NCBI GenBank assembly: GCA_030150045.1
Contig: JASLGM010000003.1
Span: 7,815-71,814 of the forward strand
Reading direction: 5' to 3'
Length of the DNA: 64,000 nucleotides
Source of the DNA: Taishania sp.
GTDB taxonomy: Bacteria; Bacteroidota; Bacteroidia; Flavobacteriales_D; Crocinitomicaceae
Numbering within the stretch: position 1 is the first letter of the stretch; every line of letters starts with the position of its first letter. Below, one piece after another: positions 25,997 to 33,759 of this stretch. The notes under the pieces are model-generated. The model did not search any database, was not told the DNA's origin, and saw nothing but the letters and a program-made list of their open reading frames with translations. The translations under genes were made by a program, and so were the position numbers.

Positions 25997-28100
25997 TATT
26001 GCCTTCTTTTAGTTCAATTAAGTCACCAGATTCTGTATCAAAATAGCGAATAGAACTGGTTGCTACAAGCATCAAAATAGTATCGTTGTATTTTACGATA
26101 TTGGAATAAATCATTGGTGCAATTGAAGCTCCACGTGAGTTAAACAGTCCGTATAAAGCACCATTATTCACAATAATGTAATCATTTGCAAACACTTCGG
26201 CATTGTTATATCCTGTTTCGATTACTTTCTGCCCTTGTTTATTCACAACTCCATTCAAAGAAAATTCTTGGATTTGCCCCAAATTACCTACAAAAGAAGA
26301 TGCATATTCATACGTAGCGGGAATTACGAGTACATTTGCTCTGTTGATGTATCCCCATTTATTTTTACGTTTAACTGCAATTAATTCCGACCAATCACCG
26401 ATGTCTTCGTTTTTGAATGGAATCACTTCTTTTCCTTTTGTATTTATCATTCCATATTGTCCTCTTTTAGAAACCACTGCTACGCCATTTTTAAAAGCCG
26501 ATCGCAACATGTAATTCGGGATTTCATCAAATTGAGGAGCAATGACTTCTTCTCCTAATCCGTTGATATAACCTAGATCTCCGTCCAAACTAACGATAGC
26601 TAATCCTTCGGATAATTTTCCAATGGCATCGTATTTATTTGGCACAACAATTTGTAGGTTCTTTTTCATCAAACCGTATTTATCGCCTTTTCCGAAAATG
26701 ATAAGTGAATCATTAAAGAATTCCACTTCTTCAAATGCTGGGTGAACAACATATTTTCCTATTGTATTGATAAATGCTTGTTTCCCGTTAATTTCCACTT
26801 TTGCCATTCCATTTTGGAAAGAGAATGCCTCGGTATATAATTCATTAATCATTTGCGTTCCAGAAGTATTGTAATATCCATACAAACTGTCTTTCATTCC
26901 GTAGATTAATCCTTCTGAGATAACGCCCAAATCTTCAAATACGGTTTCAAAAATAGGAACACCTGTTCGGTCTATCATTCCTACCCGTTCAAAACGCTCA
27001 ACGATGGCACGTCCTTGTTCAAAATCATTTGCTCCGCTGTAAATTAAATCTACAACTACATCACCATTTTTATTGATGTATCCGAATTTTCCGTTTTTAG
27101 AAACCACAGCCAATCCTTCTTTGAAAGGCGCAACAGAAGAATAAACAGGAGCAATACGTTGCATTCCATCAATATCCATGAATCCATATTTACCGTTCTT
27201 TTTAAAAGGCAACATTTCGAAACCTATAAACGCTAAATCCATTTGGATTTTCTCTACGTTAGGATAATTAGGATAGCTATTAATGAATGTTTGAATGTTT
27301 TCTTTTGTATAGTCGTATACGGACAATTGATACAGTCTTTCCCATGCAGCTTCAATGTTTCTATTTTCAGGATATGTAAGAATAAATCCGTTTAAGGTTA
27401 AGATAGAATTATCAGCTGTTGATAGCTCATACAAGCGATCCTCAGCCATATCTACATATTTATTCGTTGGAAATTGCTCAATGAAAGTAGCATAATCAAC
27501 TGCCATTCCACCAGCGGTTACTTCTTGAAACTGCGTCAATTGAAACTCATCGTAGACTTTTGCATACCACTCAGAAGTTGGGTATTTTTCTAAAAAACCT
27601 TGGTAAGCGTTGGACGTGTTTACGTACTGAAGATTAACAAAAAGTAAGCTATCTCTTAAGTAAGTTGCGCGTTTCACTTCGTTCGCCCATGGATGCATCT
27701 CCATAAACGTTTGATAACCTTCAATGGTCCCCACTGCGGTAGCTTTTATAAAGAAAAGCGTGCTTATTTCTTGACGTAAGCTATCGATTTTATCGTCATC
27801 TACATGTTTTGCGTAACGCAATTGTTGTCCAGGCTTCATGGCATCGAATCCATTTCTAGCACGGTTAATGTGAACGTATGCTGAATCCAACTGAGAGAAT
27901 GGATTGTCTGTTCTGGAATATATTGTTGCCAATCCAAAAGAGGATATCGGAAACTTTTTAGTACGTTGTTGCTTATAAAAGATCTCTTTTGCCTTGAAGT
28001 AGTCAAAAACACCTAATGCATCAAAACCTTTATCAATGGCATTTGCCAGAATAGGTTGTACGGAAAATGCTGTAAATGTCAATATTAGTAATGCTCTCAT
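25989..28100 (-). CDS. WG-repeat protein, secreted
   Basis: The protein is about 703 residues. After a signal peptide (MRALLILTFTAFSVQPILA), the first about 290 residues are TPR-like helices. The remainder carries about eight WG-type beta repeats of the form NGKYGFMDIDG...I.P.Y..V.PFKEGLAVV. WG repeats are widespread in Bacteroidota surface or periplasmic proteins; their ligand is unknown. The start was placed at 28100 because the 20 residues upstream in frame would precede a good signal peptide with a second hydrophobic stretch. It is cotranscribed with the TonB-like gene. Confidence 0.85.
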   Translation of the reverse strand: MRALLILTFTAFSVQPILANAIDKGFDALGVFDYFKAKEIFYKQQRTKKFPISSFGLATIYSRTDNPFSQLDSAYVHINRARNGFDAMKPGQQLRYAKHVDDDKIDSLRQEISTLFFIKATAVGTIEGYQTFMEMHPWANEVKRATYLRDSLLFVNLQYVNTSNAYQGFLEKYPTSEWYAKVYDEFQLTQFQEVTAGGMAVDYATFIEQFPTNKYVDMAEDRLYELSTADNSILTLNGFILTYPENRNIEAAWERLYQLSVYDYTKENIQTFINSYPNYPNVEKIQMDLAFIGFEMLPFKKNGKYGFMDIDGMQRIAPVYSSVAPFKEGLAVVSKNGKFGYINKNGDVVVDLIYSGANDFEQGRAIVERFERVGMIDRTGVPIFETVFEDLGVISEGLIYGMKDSLYGYYNTSGTQMINELYTEAFSFQNGMAKVEINGKQAFINTIGKYVVHPAFEEVEFFNDSLIIFGKGDKYGLMKKNLQIVVPNKYDAIGKLSEGLAIVSLDGDLGYINGLGEEVIAPQFDEIPNYMLRSAFKNGVAVVSKRGQYGMINTKGKEVIPFKNEDIGDWSELIAVKRKNKWGYINRANVLVIPATYEYASSFVGNLGQIQEFSLNGVVNKQGQKVIETGYNNAEVFANDYIIVNNGALYGLFNSRGASIAPMIYSNIVKYNDTILMLVATSSIRYFDTESGDLIELKEGNNE

Positions 28101-28182
28101 CTTTTTTCTTTCTCTAAGTAAATGTAGAAACAAAAAACTGTATTTAATCAATAAGTACAATAATAAACCTTAATAAAAGCAA

Positions 28183-28213
28183 AAAAGTCCTTCCAAAAAT
28201 TGGAAGGACTTTT
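28183..28213 (-). terminator. Intrinsic terminator of rpmE
   Basis: AAAAGTCCTTCCA (28183-28195) pairs perfectly with TGGAAGGACTTTT (28201-28213). It lies between the end of the L31 gene (28231) and the start of the WG-repeat gene, and its A-rich left flank gives a U tract on the minus strand. Confidence 0.85.
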
Positions 28214-28230
28214 CAAGATTGTAATTAATC

Positions 28231-28488
28231 TTAGTTTCTTTTGTGACGACCGTAACGAGTTTGGAACTTGTCGATACGTCCTGCAGTATCCACGAACTGT
28301 TGGATTCCTGTGTAAAATGGGTGTGACTTGTGAGAGATATCCAATTTCACTAATGGATATTCGTTACCATCTTCCCAAACGATAGTTTCAGTAGATGAAG
28401 CACAAGATGGGCATACGAAAGAATAGTCGTTAGACATATCTTTAAATACCACTAATCTGTAATCTGATGGATGTATATCTTTTTTCAT
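28231..28488 (-). CDS. rpmE: Ribosomal protein bL31, type B-like
   Basis: The 85-residue 50S protein has the type B body: [56 protein letters not shown]. It also contains a CPSC pair near residues 26-29, inside a loop where type B proteins usually lack cysteines; zinc-binding type A proteins carry four cysteines at other positions. One CXXC alone is half of a typical zinc site. It has its own promoter at 28530-28558. Confidence 0.95.
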   Translation of the reverse strand: MKKDIHPSDYRLVVFKDMSNDYSFVCPSCASSTETIVWEDGNEYPLVKLDISHKSHPFYTGIQQFVDTAGRIDKFQTRYGRHKRN

Positions 28489-28529
28489 TTCGAATAATTA
28501 TTATCTATATCAATTCCCTAAACGGAGTG

Positions 28530-28558
28530 CAAATTTAAACATTTATTTTGAATACAAA
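28530..28558 (-). promoter_or_regulatory. Promoter of the L31 gene
   Basis: On the minus strand TTTG (28555-28558), a 17-nt spacer and TAAATTTG (28530-28537) match the Bacteroidota consensus. The predicted leader is about 35 nt. Confidence 0.65.
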
Positions 28559-28630
28559 GAGTAAAATTATAATTTTTATTAATTAAATCCGTTGTTTTAA
28601 GTACTTTTATTATTTACAAATGCTATCAAC

Positions 28631-30058
28631 ATGTTAAAAAACAGCACTAACGTCTTAATTTACACTTTCTTAATTCTAATCGCTAGTGTAACTGCGTTGA
28701 CCACTTCTTGCAAGAAAAAAAATATTCTCGGAAATGGAAATCTAGCATTCAGTAAAGATACGGTTGTTTTTGATACCATTTTCACAAATACAGGTTCAAC
28801 CACCAAACAATTAAAAGTCTATAATCGTTCCAAAGACGGAATGACCATTGACGAGGTCCGTTTAATGGGTGGGCAAAACTCTGTTTTTCGATTAAATTTT
28901 GACGGACTAAGTGGCACTCATTTTGGCGCAACAGAAATCGAATCCATGGATAGTCTTTTCCTTTTTATAGAAGTAACGCTTAACGTAAATGGGGGAAATC
29001 TACCTATGGTGGTAGAAGATTCCATACTTTTTAAAGCAAACGGAAAAGAACATTTCATCATTTTGGCTGCATGGGGACAAGATATGTATTACCACTACTC
29101 TGATCTTTCGGGACCGGCAACGGGCTGGGACCTAAATTTTGGTCAATGGCAAAACGATAAACCTCACGTTATATATGGCGCTGCATTTGTAGATTCAGCA
29201 AAAACATTGACCATTCCCGAAGGAACGCAAATCCACTTACATAAAGGTGCTTTTTTATTCAACTATAAAGGAACCTTAAATATTGAAGGCACAGCTCAAC
29301 GTCCCGTTGTCATTCAAGGTGACCGTTTGGAAAGTTTTTACAAAAATGTTCCTGGTCAATATTATGGTGTTTACATGAAAGCGGCACGTCCCTCAACCTT
29401 TAACCATGTCATCATCAAAAACGCTACCACAGGAATTCACATTGAAGGAGCTGACCCAAGCAACGGAACGCAGCCGACATTAACCATTACAAACAGTATC
29501 GTTCAGAGCAATACACACTATGGAATCATGAACTTTGCAGGCGGACGCATTGTAGGTGAAAACCTCGTTATTGCCAAAAACGGCATTCACGCATTCATGA
29601 ATTTGGCTGGAAGCGCCTTTCAACTTAACCACTGTACTTTCCTTGGCTATGGTCTAGGCACGAATCAATCGGCGGCGGTTGGCATCAGCGATTACTATCA
29701 TTCGGCAACACAAAGTTTTGTAACGGACATCACTGGATCAATCACCAACTCTATCATTCACGGAAATTTGGAGTATGAATTTGCATTGAACTTGGACAAT
29801 ATTGGAACCAACATTTTACTGTTTGACAACAATTTAATTAAGAATAAATCTCCCCAAATCCAAAATGGGGTAACAAGCAATAATTTCTGGAACATTGACC
29901 CGAAAGTGAAGAACCAAAATGATTTTGATTTCACCTTAAATCCGGACTCGCCATGTAAGGAAAAAGCATCACCACTTTACCCTACCGCTGGAAACACAGA
30001 CATTCGTGGAGATCTTCGCCATTCAATTGCGACTTTAGGAGCGTACGAAATTCAATAA
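28631..30058 (+). CDS. Right-handed beta-helix lipoprotein
   Basis: The 475-residue protein has a lipoprotein signal with a cysteine after a hydrophobic stretch (SVTALTTSCKKK, Cys near residue 27). From about residue 190 the sequence has the short repeating turns of a parallel beta-helix (for example HVIIKNATTGIHIEG and TLTITNSIVQSNTHYGIMN). It ends with the choice-of-anchor-Q style motif NPDSPCKEKASP...DIRGDLRHS...LGAYE. It is probably tethered to the outer or inner membrane. Polysaccharide binding or cleavage is possible, but no catalytic residues can be named. Confidence 0.85.
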   Translation: MLKNSTNVLIYTFLILIASVTALTTSCKKKNILGNGNLAFSKDTVVFDTIFTNTGSTTKQLKVYNRSKDGMTIDEVRLMGGQNSVFRLNFDGLSGTHFGATEIESMDSLFLFIEVTLNVNGGNLPMVVEDSILFKANGKEHFIILAAWGQDMYYHYSDLSGPATGWDLNFGQWQNDKPHVIYGAAFVDSAKTLTIPEGTQIHLHKGAFLFNYKGTLNIEGTAQRPVVIQGDRLESFYKNVPGQYYGVYMKAARPSTFNHVIIKNATTGIHIEGADPSNGTQPTLTITNSIVQSNTHYGIMNFAGGRIVGENLVIAKNGIHAFMNLAGSAFQLNHCTFLGYGLGTNQSAAVGISDYYHSATQSFVTDITGSITNSIIHGNLEYEFALNLDNIGTNILLFDNNLIKNKSPQIQNGVTSNNFWNIDPKVKNQNDFDFTLNPDSPCKEKASPLYPTAGNTDIRGDLRHSIATLGAYEIQ

Positions 30059-30095
30059 TTAGGATAGTTTTTCTAATCATTTTTTGGGCATTTCC

Positions 30096-30204
30096 CCTTA
30101 GCCAAAGTAAACTTGTGAGCTAAGGCGTCAGGCTTTCCGTTATTAGTCCTCGTCCCTACCCAAATACTTGGGCAGGGAACTGTGGGCTAGCCACTCCAAT
30201 CCTT
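30096..30204 (-). repeat. Structured intergenic element, type E
   Basis: Two hairpins are visible: CCTTAGC (30096-30102) with GCTAAGG (30119-30125), and CCCTACCCAA (30154-30163) with TTGGGCAGGG (30168-30177). The single imperfect pair of the second hairpin would be A.C in a plus-strand RNA but G.U in a minus-strand RNA, which favours minus-strand transcription. No reading frame fits the region. Confidence 0.45.
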
Positions 30205-30311
30205 AATGCGCATCGCCACTTCGGAAATCTATTTTCTTTTCTACTTCTGGGATTTTTTTAGTTCAAGATTGCACACTTTTTTATGCTTTCTTTTTTTAAA
30301 AAACAGATCTC

Positions 30312-30455
30312 CAGCCAGGCCGTAACGCGATAGCTAAACAAAATGAAAAAGGGGTGAACGTGAAATTACCGCTGCGACCAAAGGAAGCACGTGGTAAGTC
30401 ACTTGTGAACCCTTTTACATGCGTTTACTAAAGCGTGAAGTCCGTTAAGGCTGCC
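30312..30455 (-). repeat. Structured intergenic element, type A copy 4
   Basis: The outer helix CAGCC/GGCTG spans 142 nt (30312-30453), followed by a TTAA bulge and TAG-TAAAC with GTTTA-G-CTA. The apical core is at 30373-30389 with ACC/GGT arms. In reference polarity it reads leftwards and begins about 42 nt after the terminator of the menB transcript. Confidence 0.8.
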
Positions 30456-30496
30456 AAATCGCTTTTATCTAATCGCTTTTAACCATTTTCAGGTAT

Positions 30497-30533
30497 AAAA
30501 AAACCACGTTTTCAACGAATGAAAACGTGGTTT
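30497..30533 (-). terminator. Intrinsic terminator of the menB/small membrane protein unit
   Basis: AAACCACGTTTTC (30501-30513) pairs perfectly with GAAAACGTGGTTT (30521-30533). The A run on the left gives a U tract on the minus strand. Confidence 0.85.
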
Positions 30534-30553
30534 GTAAATTTTTCGTCATTTAC

Positions 30554-30733
30554 CTACACTCTCTTCCACAAAATAATGTAGCCTACGAGTGTAAAAATAA
30601 AAAACACAAGGTATAAGAATCCAAAGAAACTGTTTACCGACGTGCCCACAGAGGCCAAGGCAATCAAGTGTGCTAGAGCCACAAAGGCCAATGCTATCAA
30701 GCCTTTTTTCAGAATACCGCTTCTTGTTTTCAT
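30554..30733 (-). CDS. Small membrane protein, 59 aa, two TM helices
   Basis: On the minus strand an ATG at 30731-30733 opens a 59-codon frame ending in TAG at 30554. It encodes MKTRSGILKKGLIALAFVAL at the start, then a second hydrophobic segment (FFGFLYLVFFIFTLVGYIIL) and the end WKRV. Two TM helices with a short periplasmic turn and positively charged ends are plausible. It begins 15 nt after the menB stop and ends 20 nt before a strong terminator, which supports a real gene cotranscribed with menB. The function is unknown. Confidence 0.7.
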   Translation of the reverse strand: MKTRSGILKKGLIALAFVALAHLIALASVGTSVNSFFGFLYLVFFIFTLVGYIILWKRV

Positions 30734-30748
30734 ACTTTATTTATTAAG

Positions 30749-31585
30749 TTAAGGAAATTTTGGGAATTTAGAAAAATCTCTTGGTCTTTTTTCCAAAAAG
30801 GCGTTTCTTCCTTCTACGGCTTCTTCGGTCATGTAAATCAAGCGTGTTGCTTCTCCAGCATACACCTGTTGTCCAACCAAACCATCATCAATAAGGTTAA
30901 ACGCAAATTTTGACATTTTTACAGCCGTTGGACTTTTTGTTAAAATCTCTTGTGCCCAGTCAAATGCTGTTTGCTCCAATTCATCATGTGGTACTACGGC
31001 ATTCACCATTCCCATTTCAAAAGCTTCTTGTGCCGAATAAGATTTACCAAGGAAGAAAATTTCTCTTGCTCTTTTCTGTCCTACTTGGCGCGCTAAATAG
31101 GCTGAACCAAAACCACCATCTACACTGGCTACGTCTACATCTGTTTGTTTAAAAACGGCATGTTCTTTACTTGCAAGCGTAAGGTCACAAATGACGTGTA
31201 AACTATGTCCACCACCTACTGCCCATCCTGGAACAACGGCAATCACCACTTTGTTCATAAAGCGAATTTGACGTTGTACATCTAATATGTTAAAGCGATT
31301 TACACCGTCTTCACCTTTATATCCTGTAGTAGATCGTACGCGTTGGTCGCCACCTGAACAAAACGCCCATCCTCCGTCTTTTGGCGAGGGACCTTCGCCA
31401 CTGATAAGTACAACTCCTATTTCTTGAGATTCATGTGCAATAATCAAAGCGTCGAGTAATTCAGATACTGTTTTAGGTCGAAATGCATTCCTTACTTCAG
31501 GTCGGTTAAATGCAATGCGTGCTACGCCATCACACATCTTAAATGTAATATCTTGATATTCTTTAATGGTTGTCCAAGCAATCAT
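30749..31585 (-). CDS. menB: 1,4-dihydroxy-2-naphthoyl-CoA synthase
   Basis: MenB closes the ring of o-succinylbenzoyl-CoA in menaquinone synthesis. The protein of about 278 residues is a crotonase with the MenB-specific features AFCSGGDQRVR, the oxyanion-hole region GWAVGGGHSLHVICDLTLAS and the active-site loop QTDVDVASVDGGFGSAYLAR. The ATG at 31585 (MIAWTTIKEY) was chosen because the upstream in-frame start at 31594 is a TTG adding only three residues. It is followed by a small membrane-protein gene. Confidence 0.96.
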   Translation of the reverse strand: MIAWTTIKEYQDITFKMCDGVARIAFNRPEVRNAFRPKTVSELLDALIIAHESQEIGVVLISGEGPSPKDGGWAFCSGGDQRVRSTTGYKGEDGVNRFNILDVQRQIRFMNKVVIAVVPGWAVGGGHSLHVICDLTLASKEHAVFKQTDVDVASVDGGFGSAYLARQVGQKRAREIFFLGKSYSAQEAFEMGMVNAVVPHDELEQTAFDWAQEILTKSPTAVKMSKFAFNLIDDGLVGQQVYAGEATRLIYMTEEAVEGRNAFLEKRPRDFSKFPKFP

Positions 31586-31762
31586 ATGATTCAAATTTTA
31601 GCCTAAAAATAACAATTTAGATTGATTAAGGAAGTAGATGAAGTGCTTACACACTGTTTTTTTCTACTGAAAGTCATTCGTACATATCAGGTATTTTTTG
31701 GACAGTGCTGTTTTTGCCATTCACCTTAAGTATTTTACCAAATGTCACTTTGCAAAATGGAA

Positions 31763-31792
31763 TTGCTGGAGAAGGTTGTACATTTAGCTTTG
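31763..31792 (+). promoter_or_regulatory. sppA promoter, Bacteroidota consensus
   Basis: TTG at 31763-31765, a 19-nt spacer and TAGCTTTG at 31785-31792. The leader to the ATG at 31809 is about 10 nt. Confidence 0.7.
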
Positions 31793-31808
31793 CATAAATT
31801 TCATAATC

Positions 31809-33611
31809 ATGGCAAGAAAAAAATCTTTATTTGGGCGTATCTATTGGCCTAGTTTATTAGCTGTATTAACTGCATTTGCAATTAGTATGGTCTTTTTCCT
31901 TTTTATTATCGGAGGAATTATTGGTGCGATTGGTGCGTCTGCAGTGAGCAGTAGCACAATAAAAGTGGATAAAAATTCTATTTTGCACATGAAGCTTGAT
32001 GGTTATATTGGAGAGAAAAGTAACTCTGATTTTAATCCGATGGCAATGAAAGTGAGCACTACTTTAGGATTAAGTGATATTCTTTATGGTCTTGAAGAAG
32101 CAAAGAAAGACGATAACATTAAAGGTGTTTTCTTGGAGTTAGGAAACGTTTCTTGTGGATATGCTACGGCAAAAGAAATCCGTTCAGCAATAAAGGATTT
32201 TCAATCTTCAGGTAAGTTTGTTACAGCATACAACTCTGGAGAATACATCGGTTTAGGAAAATACTACATTTCTTCAGCTGCTAAAGAAGTATATGGTTTT
32301 CCAACATCGACTATGCAATTTGTCGGATTAGGAAGTCAACTATCTTTCTACAAAGGTGCTTTGGATAAATTTGGTGTTGAAATGCAAATTGTCCGTGGAT
32401 CAAACAACGATTTCAAAAGCGCCGTAGAGCCTTTCTTTTTAACAAAAATGAGTGACTCTAGCCGTCATCAAATGCAAACGTATGTAGACAATATTTGGTT
32501 AGCTATGCGTGAAGACATTGCCGAAGATCGTAAAATCAGTGCGAATGAATTAAACACATTAGCGGATGAAATGAAGATCAAACGTGTAAAAGATGCTGTG
32601 AATTACAAGTTAATGGACGGAAATAAATACCGTGACGAAATACTTGCGATGTTGCAAAAGAAAGTAAACGTAAAAAATCTTGATGATTTAAACCTTGTTC
32701 CATTTGAAAAATATGCACGCAGCAAATTTAAAACAGATCAGATCATCAACAAAAACGATAAACCGAATATTGCCGTAATCATTGCAGAAGGAGAGATTTC
32801 CGTAGAAGGAAAAGGTATTTCTTCTCGTAAACTATGTGCACTAATTAAAGAAGCTCGTGAAAATGAGAGTATTAAAACAGTGGTTCTACGTGTAAATTCA
32901 CCTGGAGGAAGTGCATTAGCAAGTGATGAGATCTGGAGAGAAATAAAACTAACAAATGCTACAAAGAAAGTAATCGTTTCAATGGGTGACGTTGCCGCAT
33001 CAGGAGGTTACTATATTGCTTCTCCTGCGGTTCGTATCTTTGCTGAAAAAACAACAATTACAGGTTCTATCGGTGTATTTGGAATGATCCCATACACAGG
33101 AAAGTTAATGGAAGATAAAATTGGAATTACTTTCGACGAAATCAAAACAAACAAACACGCTGTAATGTCCACCAACAGAAAAATGACACCAGAAGAATTT
33201 AGTTTGGTACAAGCCGAAGTAGATGATATATATGGTGATTTCTTAAACCGTGTATCTGAAGGCCGTGCCATGACTACCGAACAGGTTAATGTTTATGCAA
33301 GAGGTCGTGTTTGGACCGGTTCTGATGCTGTACGAATTGGTTTAGTTGATGAAATTGGTGGTATTCGTGAGGCAATTAAATATGCTGCAAAAACAGCAGG
33401 AATCAAAGAAATCAAAACATTATACTACCCAATCGTTGACAGCGATCCTTTTCAAGCGATTTTAGAACAAATTGGTGAAACGGATGCGAAATTTGAAATG
33501 CAAACAGATTTACCAGTGGAGATAAAAACAGCAATTGACCAATGGAATGTGATTAAAAGTCATTCTGGAATTCAAATGCGTTTACCTTTTACGTTACAAC
33601 CATTAAACTAA
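31809..33611 (+). CDS. sppA: Signal peptide peptidase SppA, 67-kDa type
   Basis: SppA degrades cleaved signal peptides in the inner membrane using a Ser-Lys dyad. The 600-residue length matches the two-repeat type. An N-terminal TM helix (about residues 12-40) precedes tandem ClpP-like domains. The catalytic serine lies in GDVAASGGYYIASPA near residue 400, preceded by RVNSPGGSALASDEIW, and the catalytic lysine is expected in the first repeat (YYISSAAKEVYGFP, about residue 160). It is a monocistronic unit with a good promoter and terminator. Confidence 0.95.
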   Translation: MARKKSLFGRIYWPSLLAVLTAFAISMVFFLFIIGGIIGAIGASAVSSSTIKVDKNSILHMKLDGYIGEKSNSDFNPMAMKVSTTLGLSDILYGLEEAKKDDNIKGVFLELGNVSCGYATAKEIRSAIKDFQSSGKFVTAYNSGEYIGLGKYYISSAAKEVYGFPTSTMQFVGLGSQLSFYKGALDKFGVEMQIVRGSNNDFKSAVEPFFLTKMSDSSRHQMQTYVDNIWLAMREDIAEDRKISANELNTLADEMKIKRVKDAVNYKLMDGNKYRDEILAMLQKKVNVKNLDDLNLVPFEKYARSKFKTDQIINKNDKPNIAVIIAEGEISVEGKGISSRKLCALIKEARENESIKTVVLRVNSPGGSALASDEIWREIKLTNATKKVIVSMGDVAASGGYYIASPAVRIFAEKTTITGSIGVFGMIPYTGKLMEDKIGITFDEIKTNKHAVMSTNRKMTPEEFSLVQAEVDDIYGDFLNRVSEGRAMTTEQVNVYARGRVWTGSDAVRIGLVDEIGGIREAIKYAAKTAGIKEIKTLYYPIVDSDPFQAILEQIGETDAKFEMQTDLPVEIKTAIDQWNVIKSHSGIQMRLPFTLQPLN

Positions 33612-33632
33612 ACGATAAGTTAAATATATATG

Positions 33633-33667
33633 ATCCCTGTAGCTTTTTGCTACAGGGATTTTTTTTT
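33633..33667 (+). terminator. Intrinsic terminator of sppA
   Basis: ATCCCTGTAGC (33633-33643) pairs perfectly with GCTACAGGGAT (33649-33659) around TTTTT, followed by eight T. Confidence 0.9.
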
Positions 33668-33759
33668 GAATCACTTTTATTTTAACATCATAAAAATCCT
33701 ATTATCACTTCCTTTTGTCTACTTTTACTCATGAAATACTGTTAGCACTTACACATTTT

